This document shows, one piece after another, positions 1-8,634 of a DNA stretch of 52,500 nucleotides; the stretch's first letter is position 1; the number at the start of each line of letters is the position of its first letter. This DNA is from Symbiodinium natans (Eukaryota; Sar; Dinophyceae; Suessiales; Symbiodiniaceae), in assembly GCA_905221605.1 (NCBI GenBank), contig CAJNDS010001902.1:350001-402500 (forward strand). Reading direction: 5' to 3'. The notes under the pieces are model-generated. The model ran no database searches, was not told where the DNA came from, and saw only the letters and a list, made by a program, of their open reading frames with translations. The position numbers and the translations under genes were made by a program.

Positions 1-240
1 CACCCTCAAACCCTTAGCCTAAACCCTAAGCCCTAAACCCGAAACCCTAAGCCCTAAGCCCTAAACCCTAAACCCTAAACCCCAGAAGGAGCGATTGGCC
101 TGGGTATAGGGCACCTTCGGGAAGTGGGTGGTTGAGGGTCCACTGAAAAGGCCGTTTCAGACTCACCCTCAAGCCCTTAGCCTAAACCCTAAACCCTAAA
201 CCCTAAACCCTAAACCCTGAACCCTATAGACCATAACTTT
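1..240 (-). repeat. telomere-like CCCTAAA repeats, degenerate
   Basis: Two blocks of CCCTAAA with CCCTAAG, CCCGAAA and CCCTGAA variants flank the island at 81-142. The lead-in CACCCTCAARCCCTTAGCC occurs at both 1 and 162, so the block was duplicated. Confidence 0.8.
81..142 (-). CDS. exon-like island, unidentified protein
   Basis: Minus-strand segment with a pyrimidine-rich acceptor (TTTTCAG) at 143-149 and a GT donor formed by the edge of a CCCTAAA array (G|GTTTAGG) at 79-80. It reads as WTLNHPLPEGALYPG then QSLLLG, 20 codons plus 2 nt. No domain is recognised. Confidence is limited because so short a GC-rich segment is often open in several frames. Confidence 0.3.
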
Positions 241-346
241 AAACCCAGGACAAACCTCAGACCCCTAAAACTTTAACCCCTCCGCTTTTCCCCTGCGCCC
301 CTCACCACGCCACCCGCCGAAAAGCAGAAGTTCAAAAACCTAACTT

Positions 347-486
347 GGGATGTTCCCCCTTATACTAACAGCCCTTAATCGGGAATTTTAGCACCCCCAC
401 TATAATCTAAAAGTCCTTAATAGGGATTTTCGTGCCCCCAAGTATAATCCCTGTTAAGGACGGTTAGTATAAGGGGGGAACATCCC
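347..486. mobile_element. MITE/introner-like element with about 23-bp terminal inverted repeats
   Basis: GGGATGTTCCCCC followed by TTATACTAAC at the left end returns as its reverse complement at 463-486. The interior has no ORF. A related copy with GGGATAGCTCCCCCTTATAC lies at about 51,250-51,335. The inverted termini and the non-coding core suggest a non-autonomous element. Confidence 0.65.
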
Positions 487-571
487 AACAAGTAACTTTG
501 GCAAATAAAGAAGTGAAAAGGATAAACACGAAACCCTAAACTCTAAACCCTAAACCCCAAACCCTAAGCAC

Positions 572-631
572 GAAGAGGAAAGAAGTAGAATGGCGGCCTA
601 TGAACCGGGCCATTGGCGATCGGTAGGAGTC
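572..631 (-). CDS. exon-like island, unidentified protein
   Basis: Minus-strand 60-nt open segment after CTCGGAG, ending at TTC|GTGCTT. It reads DSYRSPMARF then IGRHSTSFLF. The plus strand is also open here, so strand is inferred mainly from the uniform orientation of the well-supported genes in the window. Confidence 0.25.
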
Positions 632-639
632 CTCCGAGC

Positions 640-2030
640 AAGACAAAGGCCGTGCGCGTGGGCGATGGTTGGGTCCCTAAAGCCTAAACCCTCGCCCTAA
701 ACCCTAAACCCTAAATTCCCACCCGGCCTGCTTAGGCCGTACCCACCCCCCCAGTGCCTGGACCCCCAGTGCCTGGACCCACACCTTACTGGATGGACAA
801 TGGGTGGAGTGGTCGAACAGAGAGCCCCTAGGGCTCGCCTCGCCCAGCTGACGCTGGGCCACCCGGCCACAGGAGTACTCCGATACTCCCCTTGATGGGA
901 ACAGCCGATACTCCCGAGACCCCCTGGACGTCGGCCCGAAAATCCTGAAATCTGGGGTACCCCTTCCAAACCCAAAAACCCCCTTTCCTGCCCGACCCCC
1001 CCCCTGGCCTCGCTACCTTTTGTAGGGAAAGCAATGGTGGGAATTGAGGGTGACAGCCCTAAACCCAAAGGGCAGTGGTTTGGGCGGTGGCCTGTGAAAG
1101 CTCACAGCGGGTGGGGAGAAAGAACCCAGCACCAATGAAATTGTTGGATACATTGATTCGCGTGACATGCCGCCCCCCCACACCCCCTGGGTGTGTAGGG
1201 GCGCCATTTACACATGGCACTTACTGCCGCTGCGCGGCGAGACGCCCTAAACCCTAAACCCCAAACCCCAAACCCCAAACCCCAAACCCCAAACCCCAAA
1301 CCCCAAACCCCAAACCCCAAACCCTAAACCCTAAACCCTAAACCCAGGATTTTTCGGGCTTTTTGCATTGGCTTTCAGGGTTTAGGGCTTATGGCGAGCT
1401 CCTTGGCTTGTGTGGGCGGTTTAGGGGTTAGGCGGAGGGCTCTCCATCTTTGCGAGTTTCAGGAAGGTGTAGGCGCGTGTGCGCTCAGGGTTGAGGGTGG
1501 TGTTTCGGGACTTCTATACAAGATTTTAGGGCTTAGGCGGGGCTAGGGGATTTGGGCTTCCATTAGGCCTCTTGGTCTTCAGGGTTTAGGGGTGTTAGGG
1601 AGGGGTTTGGGAGGGTTTACGGTTTAAGGCTTTGGGTTTAGGGAGCTGTGGGCTGCGCGGCTTGGGTTCTCGCAGGTTCAAAAAGGCGGATCAGGGGGTA
1701 GGATTTGGGCCCTAACCCTGAACCCCCCCCTTTACGGCCCCCCTACAACCCCAGGCACCCCTGGCCAGCTACACCCCTCCCTACAGCGCCCACACCCCTA
1801 AAAACCCCTAAAACCCATAGCCCTAAAGCCACAAAAAAAAACCCTGAAGCCCCAAAGGCCCCTGAAGCCCCCGAAGAGCCCTTACCCCTAAATTCCTAAA
1901 CAGCCTCTAAACAGCCCCCTCAGACCACCTACAACCCCCAAAACCCCTAAAACCTCTACAACCCCTAAAAACCCCTAAAACCCCCAGAACCCGTAAGCCC
2001 CTCAAATCCCTAAAGCCCCTCAAACCCCAA
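640..2030. other. no gene resolved; GC-rich sequence and short heptamer tracts
   Basis: Contains an imperfect direct repeat (CCCCCAGTGCCTGGA twice at 748-781), heptamer variants at 690-720 and 1,244-1,348 (CCCCAAA-rich), and C-rich sequence at 1,700-2,030. Open frames of 60-120 codons exist on both strands, but none shows convincing protein character. Confidence 0.4.
1244..1348 (-). repeat. CCCCAAA/CCCTAAA array
   Basis: About fourteen heptamers, with CCCCAAA (TTTGGGG on the other strand) homogenised in the middle and CCCTAAA at both ends. A local variant has spread within a telomere-like array. Confidence 0.85.
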
Positions 2031-2034
2031 AGCC

Positions 2035-2178
2035 TAAACCCTAAACCTTAAACCCTAAACCCTAAACCCTAGACCCTAAACCCTAAACCATGAACCCTAA
2101 ACCCTAAACCCTAAACCCTAAACCCTAAACCCTAAACCCTAAACCCTAAACCCTAAACCTAAACCCTAAACCCGAAAC
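2035..2178 (-). repeat. CCCTAAA array
   Basis: About twenty heptamers in CCCTAAA orientation, left of a GC-rich core (2,180-2,272) that is followed by a TTTAGGG array. Confidence 0.9.
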
Positions 2179-2179
2179 C

Positions 2180-2272
2180 CCCCAAAGCCAAGTCCCGGGC
2201 AGCTAGCGCAGCCCGCGGCTGCCTTGCCACGCAGGCGACTTCCCGCAGTTTGTCCTCCGGGCTGCTTGAGAG
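2180..2272 (-). CDS. possible exon core between opposed telomere-like arrays
   Basis: A GC-rich unique core about 90 bp long. On the minus strand one frame reads SSPEDKLREV then ACVARQPRAALAARDLA with a GC donor candidate (CTTG|GCTTTG). The frame does not chain unambiguously with the exon at 2703-2768, so the boundaries are not fixed. Confidence 0.25.
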
Positions 2273-2470
2273 GGTTTAGGGTTTAGGGTTTAGGGTTTAG
2301 GGTTTAGGGTTTAGGGTTTAAGGTTTAGGGTTTAGGGTTTTGGGTTTAGGGTTTAGGGTTTAGGGTTTAGGGTTTAGGGTTTAGGGTTTAGGGTTTAGGG
2401 TTTAGGGTTTAGGGTTTAGGGTTTAGGGTTTAGGGTTTAGGGTTTAGGGTTTAGGGTTTAGGGTTTAGGG
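2272..2470 (+). repeat. TTTAGGG array
   Basis: About 28 nearly perfect heptamers. With the array at 2,035-2,178 it forms an inverted pair around a short core. Confidence 0.92.
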
Positions 2471-2702
2471 GGCGCTTGTAGGGGTGTTAAGGGCTTAAGG
2501 GTTTTAGGGGCTTTAGGGGTTTCTAGGGTTTTTGGGACTTGGCGTTTTGAGGTTTTTGGGCGTTTAGGGTTTTTAGGCTCTTTGGGACTTGGCTTCTTTA
2601 GGGTTTGGGGAGTTTAGGGTGCTTAGAACCCTAAACCCTAAACCCTACACCCTAAACCCTAAACCCTAAACCCTAAACCCTAAAACGTTTTACGTCTTTA
2701 AC

Positions 2703-2768
2703 AGGTTTCCGGGCTTCCTGAAACCTCTACCAAGCCCCAGGTCCCTGCATTCAAGAATGCCAGAGACC
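2703..2768 (-). CDS. exon of unidentified gene (chains with 3006-3135)
   Basis: Starts after GGGGTCAG and ends at ACCT|GTTAAAG. It enters in phase 1, exactly the phase left by the exon at 3006-3135, and reads SLAFLNAGTWGLVEVSGSPE. The junction codon completes to Arg. The intron between the two is largely TTTAGGG array. No family was recognised. Confidence 0.45.
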
Positions 2769-2792
2769 CTGACCCCCCGCATCCCAGCGACT

Positions 2793-2937
2793 TGGGTTTA
2801 GGGTTTAGGGTTTAGGGTTTAGGGTTTAGGGTTTAGGGTTTAGGGTTTAGGGTTTAGGGTTTAGGGTTTAGGGTTCAGGGTTTAGTGTTTTGGGTTTTAG
2901 GGTTTAGGGTTTGGGGTTTAGGGCTTAGGGCTTAGGG
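2793..2937 (+). repeat. TTTAGGG array (intron between 2703-2768 and 3006-3135)
   Basis: Heptamers with a few variants (TTCAGGG, TTTTGGG, TTTGGGG, CTTAGGG) between two chained exons. Confidence 0.85.
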
Positions 2938-3005
2938 TTTTGCAACCCAAACACCAAACTCAAACATTTGCCGCTTAAGGTCTGGGGTTCTGGGTTTAGG
3001 GTTAC

Positions 3006-3135
3006 GGTTGTTCATCTGGCTGATTCGTCTTCCCCCGTCCTGGGCTAAATGTCTCGACGCAGCAACACTGGACAGAAGCCGTTGCATCTGCGACGCCTTG
3101 TCAGCGATACACACCTGGGCTGCCCATCCAACAAC
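3006..3135 (-). CDS. exon of unidentified gene
   Basis: A 130-nt minus-strand exon, 43 codons plus 1 nt, with acceptor CTACAG and donor AACC|GTAACC. It starts VVGWAAQVCIADKASQ, followed by MQRLLSSVAASRHLAQ and DGGRRISQMNN, an amphipathic helical composition. Upstream of its acceptor lies an introner-like element (3,141-3,290) whose end supplies the acceptor. It chains in phase with 2703-2768. Confidence 0.5.
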
Positions 3136-3140
3136 CTGTA

Positions 3141-3290
3141 GGGGTTCTACCTTGGACCCTTAAGGTTGTACCCTTGGGTTTTGGGATCCCTTTTTAAGGA
3201 TCCCTAAGGGAATATAAGGGCCATATTAGGAGTATATCAAGGGGAACCTTTAGGGGTACCACCTTAGGGGTCCGAGTCTGAATCCCTTGA
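3141..3290 (-). mobile_element. introner-like element, family 1, copy A
   Basis: Inverted termini: GGACCCTTAAGGTTGTACCC at the left and GGGGTACCACCTTAGGGGTCC at the right. The same termini occur at 32,936-33,081, 38,606-38,742 and 39,000-39,129. The left end abuts the acceptor of the exon at 3006-3135. Confidence 0.7.
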
Positions 3291-3645
3291 CCAATGAGGA
3301 AAGTGCAAAGCATAAGCCGGGCAAACTCCTGAACGTGGACGGGGCAAAACTAAAACGTGAAGCCAGAGGAAATCCCAAACCTGATGCACTGGCAACATGG
3401 ACGTCACCATGGTCAGCCATGGGTGCGCTCCCTACATGGGAACAACATGGATGCACTGGCGCCACGGACGGAGGCTCGAACCTTAGTTGCTGAGTTCATA
3501 GGCCCCAAAAAAGTGTAGGTTATAGTATCCCAAAAAGTGTAAAGGGCACTCACTCCGCGACTAAGAAATCTTCATTCCTAACATGCAAGGATCTTGGTGG
3601 AGTAACCATGTTAAATTAAGGGTACCTTTTCCTGGGTTGTCTATT

Positions 3646-3712
3646 GGACTTTGCAAGGGAACCTTGAACCCAAAAAAAGGGCAACGCGCACCACTGGGCT
3701 ACCCAAAGGGAA
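3646..3712. repeat. dispersed repeat, family 4 copy
   Basis: AAGGGAACCTTGAACCC, an A/G-rich run, then CGCACCACTGGGCTACC. Relatives lie at 5,205-5,268, 10,431-10,518 and 10,745-10,825. Confidence 0.6.
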
Positions 3713-3737
3713 AGAGGAACTGAAGCTTCCTTTGACT

Positions 3738-3842
3738 AGGCCCAGGAGCTACCCTAGGAATGATAAAAGGGTGCCCTTTCTGGTCGAAACGGGCTTAGAC
3801 GGGAACCCTAAACCCGAAAAAAGGGGAAAAAGGGCCCACGAA
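3738..3842. repeat. dispersed repeat, family 5 copy
   Basis: CCCAGGAGCTACCCTAGGAAT and GGGAACCCTAAACCCGAAAA recur with changes at 49,828-49,940. Imperfect inverted ends (GGCCCAGG/AGGGCCCA) suggest a small element. Confidence 0.5.
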
Positions 3843-3859
3843 ACCCGAAAAATAAAATG

Positions 3860-4105
3860 CGCCCTAAACCCTAAACCCTAGTTCCTAAACCCTAAACCCT
3901 AGTTCCTAAACCCTAAACCCCAATGCAGTCCTAAACCCCACACCCTAAACCCTAAACCCTAAACCCTAAACCCTAAACCCTAAACCCTAAACCCTAAACC
4001 CTAAACCCTAACCCCTAAACCCTAAACCCTAAACCCTAAACCCTAAACCCTAAACCCTAAACCCTAAACCCTAAACCCTAAACCCTAAACCCTAGCCCTA
4101 AACCC
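3860..4105 (-). repeat. CCCTAAA array
   Basis: More than thirty heptamers with short TAGTTCCTAAA interruptions at the left end. Confidence 0.92.
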
Positions 4106-4111
4106 TAATGC

Positions 4112-4187
4112 CGTCCGAAGTTCGCCCTTCGCTTTCCGAGGGGCGTTTTTGCCCCTTCCAGGCCGCCACGCTTTGAGACAGATGAAG
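4112..4187 (-). CDS. exon-like island, unidentified protein
   Basis: A 76-nt segment with acceptor CCGCAG and a GC donor (GACG|GCATTAGGG) at the array edge. It reads LHLSQSVAAWKGQKRP then SESEGRTSD, hydrophilic and plausible as protein. Flanked by CCCTAAA on the left and TTTAGGG on the right. Confidence 0.35.
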
Positions 4188-4195
4188 CTGCGGTA

Positions 4196-4480
4196 GGGTT
4201 TAGAGTTTAGGGTTTAGGGTTTGGGGTTTGGGGCGCTTTGGTGCCTTCATTTCTCGTTTTGGTTTAGGGTTTAGGGTTTCGGGTTTAGGGTTTAGGGTTT
4301 AGGGTTTAGGGTTTAGGGTTTAGGGTTTAGGGTTTAGGGTTTAGGGTTTAGGGTTAAGGTTTAGGGTTTAGGGTTTAGGGTTTAGGGTTTAGGGTTTAGG
4401 GTTTAGGGTTTAGGGTTTAGGGTTTAGGGTTTTAGGTTTAGGGTTTTAGGGTTTAGGGTTTAGGATTTAGGATTTAGGGT
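4196..4480 (+). repeat. TTTAGGG array
   Basis: About forty heptamers; a 4-bp contamination by TTTCGGG and an indel mark old units. Confidence 0.92.
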
Positions 4481-4559
4481 TGAGGGCATCCGAGGTCCGA
4501 GGCCCTGAACCCCCTTGCGTCTCGCGACTCATCACCTTCCACAACAAACCTGAACCCCC

Positions 4560-4980
4560 CAAACCCCTGTACGGTTTAGGGTTTAGAATTTAGGGTTTAG
4601 GGTTTGGGGTTTGGGGTTTGGGGTTTGGGGTTTGGGGTTTGGGGTTTAGGGCTTAGGGTTTAGGGACCCTGAAAGCAAACCCCTAAAGAGCCCACAACCC
4701 TACACCTACACCCCCCTAAAACCTAAACTCCAACCCCTAAACCCTCAAGCCCCTGGAACTTGAAATTCTCCAAAACACAAACTCCTGAACCCTAAACCCT
4801 AAGCTCCTGAACCCTAAGCCCTAAATCCTAAACCCGAAGTATTGGGGCTTCAGGGTTTGGGGCTATATTTGTGCGCCAAGCTCACACTCAACACAACTAC
4901 CCTAAACCCTAAACCCTAAACCCGAAACCCTAAACCCTAAACCCTAAACTCCTAAGTGCAGGTATTTAGAAGCTTGTGAA
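4560..4980. other. degenerate heptamer variants and C-rich sequence, no gene seen
   Basis: TTTGGGG and TTTAGGG at 4,573-4,668, then C/A-rich sequence with scattered CCCTAAA. A close relative of 4,670-4,800 occurs at 46,920-47,060 (shared CCCTCAAGCCCCTG and TCCAACCCCTAAACC), so this intergenic or intronic piece is duplicated in the window. Confidence 0.5.
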
Positions 4981-4987
4981 ATCTTCT

Positions 4988-5068
4988 AGTTGTCTCCCAC
5001 CGTTGGAGACTGGGCTGCGACTGGAATCGGCGTCTCGCGCCCAGCGAACTTGTGCCCCAGAGACAAGA
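4988..5068 (-). CDS. possible exon core
   Basis: A GC-rich unique core between heptamer blocks. A minus-strand frame reads LWGTSSLGARRRFQSQ then PSLQRWETTR. Splice edges are not clear and the plus strand is also open. Confidence 0.22.
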
Positions 5069-5204
5069 AAACCCTAAACCCCAAACCCCAAACCCTAAAC
5101 CCTAAACCCTAAACCCTAAACCCTAAACCCTAAACCCGAACCCCTAAAACCCTTGAGCTCCCCCGCAGCGGCCCCCAAAATCCATCGCACCCTGTTTTGG
5201 GGTT

Positions 5205-5268
5205 GGCTACTTTGTAAGGGAACCTTGAACCCAAAATGGGATACTGCGCACCACCTGGGCGACCAAAA
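5205..5268. repeat. dispersed repeat, family 4 copy
   Basis: GGTTGGCTACTTTGTAAGG, GAACCTTGAACCC and GCGCACCACCTGGGCGACC match the copies at 3,646 and 10,431. Confidence 0.6.
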
Positions 5269-5372
5269 GGTGGGGTTTGGGTTTCGTTTCTGATTGCGGG
5301 GTTCTAGCCCTAACCCCTAAACCCTAAACCCTAAGCCCTAAGCCCTAGACCCTAAACCCTAAACCCTAACCC

Positions 5373-5450
5373 TCAGTCGCTAGGCATCTCAAGCAGAGCC
5401 TTTGATGCTCTTCCTTCTCCGGGAGGAAGAAATTCTCTTTTCCTGGCAGG
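5373..5450 (-). CDS. terminal exon of unidentified gene
   Basis: After acceptor CCCGAAG a frame of 25 codons reads PARKREFLPPGEGRASK then ALLEMPSD and a TGA stop. A basic N-terminal part and an acidic end give it real-protein character, and the stop makes it a candidate 3' terminal exon. The gene is not identified. Confidence 0.38.
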   Translation of the reverse strand, partial: PARKREFLPPGEGRASKALLEMPSD

Positions 5451-5689
5451 CTTCGGGTCTTCGACCCCTAAACCCTAAACCTAAACCCTAAACCCTAAAC
5501 CCTGATACCCTGATACCCTAATACCCTAAACCCTGAACCCTGAACCCGAATACCCTAAGACAAGTACACCCGATTCGGGTTCCCCGAAGAAGGGGGGCCT
5601 CTATACATTAGGGTTTAGGGTTTGGGGTTTGGGGTTCTAGGGTTTGGGGTTTTAGGGTTTAGGGTTTGGGCTTTACGGTCTCTAGTTTT

Positions 5690-6000
5690 TTTAGGTGTTC
5701 CTCAAAAAGGGACCACACTACACGGAAGGCCCCATCTTGCATCCTAGCACGTCCTTGCATCCCCACCGCACTGGCACGCGTGACACATGGTTTGAAGGTT
5801 CGAGGGTTGAGGGGCGAAGGTTAATGATGCAGGCTAACCCTAAAGGCTGTCAGCGAGGAAATGGCCTTGGCTATCTCTTAGTCTTACCCCTCCCGAAACC
5901 CTATACAACACCTTGACGCTTAAGTCCTGCATCCTTCCCCCCTTCCCCGCCCCTCCCCATGGGTTTAGCGGTTAGGCCGGGGTTAGGGCCGTTTGGGGTC
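5690..6000. other. unique sequence, no exon resolved
   Basis: A 73-codon plus-strand frame is present but has no splice context or recognisable motif. The segment ends in heptamer variants at 5,960-6,050. Confidence 0.3.
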
Positions 6001-6111
6001 TAGGGTTTAGGATTTAGGGTTTAGGGTTTGGGGTTTCGGGGGACCCTAAACCCTAAACCCTAAACCCTAAACCCTGAACCCAAAAAAGAAGGCAGCGCGA
6101 GCCGGCGGGGC

Positions 6112-6151
6112 CGGCTGGTGCGGCGTAGAGTTCGGGACAGAGGTTCAAATT
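6112..6151 (-). CDS. possible exon, unidentified protein
   Basis: Acceptor GGCAGAG and GC donor GCCG|GCCCCG bound 40 nt reading NLNLCPELYAAPA. The first bases overlap a T-arm-like sequence (see findings) that recurs at 6,806-6,835, so the exon call is tentative. Confidence 0.25.
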
Positions 6152-6174
6152 CTCTGCCTGCCCAAAGGGGCTTG

Positions 6175-6810
6175 GTTTAGGGTTTCGGGTTTAGGGTTTA
6201 GGGTTTAGGGTTTAGATTTAGGCTTTTAGGGTTTAGGGTTTAGGGTTTAGGGTTTAGGGTTTAGGGTTTAGGGTTTAGGGTTTAGGGTTTAGGGTTTAGG
6301 GCTTAGGGCTTAGGGTTTAGGGTTTAGGGTTTAGGGTTTGGGGTTTAGGGTTTAGGGTTTGGGGTTTAGGGTTTAGGGTTTGGGTTTAGGGTTTAGGGTT
6401 TAGGGTTTAGGGTTTAGGTTTAGGGTTTAGGGTTTAGGGTTTAGGGTTTAGGGTTTAGGGTTTAGGGTTTAGGGTTTAGGGTTTAGGGTTTAGGGTTTAG
6501 GGTTTAGGGTTTAGGGCTTAGGGCTTAGGGCTTAGGGCTTAGGGCTTAGGGCTTAGGGTTTAGAATTCAAAATTTAGGGTTTAGGGTTTAGGGTTTCGGG
6601 TTTAGGGCTTAAGGCTTAGGATTCTGGGTTTAGGGTTTAGGGTTTAGGGTTTAGGGTTTAGGGTCTAGGGTCTAGGGTTTAGGGTTTAGGGTTTAGGGGT
6701 TGATAAGTTTAGAGGTTTAGGTGTTTAGGGTTTAGGAGTTTAGGGGTTAGGGTTGAGGGGTCTAGGAGCATAGGGCTTAGGGGTTTAGGGTTGAGGGTTT
6801 AGGGTTCAAA
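6175..6810 (+). repeat. long TTTAGGG array with variants
   Basis: The longest heptamer tract of the window. Sub-blocks of CTTAGGG and TTTGGGG are locally homogenised, and the right end decays into TTTAGG/GTTTAGAGG forms. Confidence 0.92.
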
Positions 6811-7154
6811 TTCTCTGCCTGCCCAAAGAGGCTTGGGGGGCCTTAGGGCTTCGGGCTTTGGGGCGGCTTTTGGGGTTTAGGGCTCAGGGTTTAGGGTTTA
6901 GGGTTTTGGGGTTTAGGGTTTAGGGTTTAGGGCTAGGGTTTGGGGTTCTGGGGGCCGGGCCAACGCCGGGGCTGTTTGACGAGTACGGGGTGTTTAGGGG
7001 TTTTGGGGTTTAGGGGTTTAGGGGTTGGCTTAGGGGCTTAGGGGTTTAGGGGCTTAGGGGTTTAGGGGCTTCTTTGCGTCAGGTTTTAGGAGGTCCGGCG
7101 CATTTGGAGTTCAGAGGGGTGTTGGGTTTAGGGCTCCTGAACCTTGCATCCCAA

Positions 7155-7418
7155 CTCTCAACCCTAAACCCTAAACCCTAAACCCTAAACCCCAAAGCCT
7201 GAGCTCTAAACCCCAAGCTTTTGGACCCCCAGCCTCAAACCCTCAACCCGATTACGCCCGAAAGCCCTCAACCCGAAACCCTAAACTCACCGAGAGTTGG
7301 CAACCCTAACCCTAAACCCTGAACCCTAAACCCTAAACCCTAAACCCCAACCCTAAACCCTAAACCCTAAACCCTAAACCCCAAACCCCAAACTAAACCC
7401 TAAACCCTAAACCCTCTA
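7155..7418 (-). repeat. CCCTAAA array, interrupted
   Basis: CCCTAAA and CCCCAAA blocks with about 100 bp of C-rich sequence between them, ending right at the donor of the exon at 7420-7489. Confidence 0.85.
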
Positions 7419-7419
7419 C

Positions 7420-7489
7420 GCCTCAAAGGATCGCATCAACGCGTGGAGCCCGGCGTCGTCGTAGCGGATGGCGGGGGACGCCACCATGA
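7420..7489 (-). CDS. exon of unidentified gene
   Basis: Acceptor TGTGCAG and canonical donor GGC|GTAGAGG enclose 70 nt reading MVASPAIRYDDAGLHALM then RSFEA. The composition is convincing, but no family was recognised. It lies downstream of the transporter stop at 8,635 on the same strand, so it should belong to the next gene. Confidence 0.42.
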
Positions 7490-7499
7490 CTGCACAGGT

Positions 7500-8447
7500 G
7501 GCGTTTTAGGTTTTGTTTTTCCTTCTGAAAAAAAGGGGTTTTGGGTTTTTGTTTGAGGGTGTTAGGGCTTATTCCGGTTTTTGGGGGGTTTTTTAAAGAG
7601 GTTTTGGGTTTTTTCAAGGGTTTTGGAAGGGTTGTTGGGGGCTTTGGGAGATTTTTTTGGTGATAGTAATATTCAGAGCGTACATTCACCTCACCTATCG
7701 CCAAACAAGTTCTGGTTTCCTAATGTGAAAATAAAGGGCAACCCATGAGGCGTGGATGGTGCGCCCACAAGCCCGTATAAAATCCGTAAATTTACCTGTG
7801 TTTAATGATTTGTCTTTCTTCTGATCGTTCTTGCTACATCATGTATTACTACTTTGATCCTAATTTCTGTATTTTACAAGGAAACCAAAAGGCAGGAATG
7901 TTGTCCACTTAGTCATGGAAGATCAAATTACTGTTGCTATCACGCACTACACGCAAGTTCTTTTGCCGTGCACGCAAAGCCCACATGTTAACTGCGATGT
8001 AGTCCCTGTCATCGTGCTTTGTGCCGACCACTACTTCTGAGGGCGGCACAGGCAACAGGACATGTTAGCTGCTAAATTCGGGTGGCTCTTCGTTCCTTGC
8101 CATTCAATATCAAAAAACACACATGGTCGTTTAGTATGCTTAGCCGACCCTACTTAAAGATCTTGTTGTTGGCCCGTGTTGCGTTCACTTGTTCATGCGT
8201 CTCATAAATGGAATCACTTAGTTCTCTACACAACATTAACGAACAGGAGTGAAGAAGATAAGAATACCAATATGCCCGTCCTGGAAGAGAATAATTTAAA
8301 AGACAGGAACCATTAATAAGACCAACAGACCCCATCATCAAGGTCTCAATGGTTGGTTGCATGTGAAACTCACGGTCTTAGATCTATTATTAGTACTACC
8401 TGGACGTGAGGCAAAAGACTCCAGATGTTGAATCATTCGATATCAGT
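7500..8447. other. AT-richer unique tract without telomere-like arrays; no gene seen
   Basis: A T/G-rich run at 7,500-7,670 and then about 800 bp of AT-richer sequence without heptamers. Only short frames (70 codons on minus at 8,150-8,362) are present, with no motif. It could be the 3' flank of the transporter or an intergenic region. Confidence 0.45.
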
Positions 8448-8502
8448 ACCCTAAACCCTAAACCCTAAACCCTAAACCCTAAACCCTAAACCCTAAACCC
8501 TG
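8448..8502 (-). repeat. short CCCTAAA array
   Basis: About eight perfect heptamers downstream of the transporter stop codon. Confidence 0.88.
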
Positions 8503-8634
8503 TTGAAGACATGAGGGAAGGCACTTCTACGTGTGGAAGCCGAGGCTATTCTAACACGATGTCGGCGTGAATCATTTTGGGAATCCTATGGGCATGCTGC
8601 ATTGTAAAACGCACACCCTTCCTCATCCTTGGCC

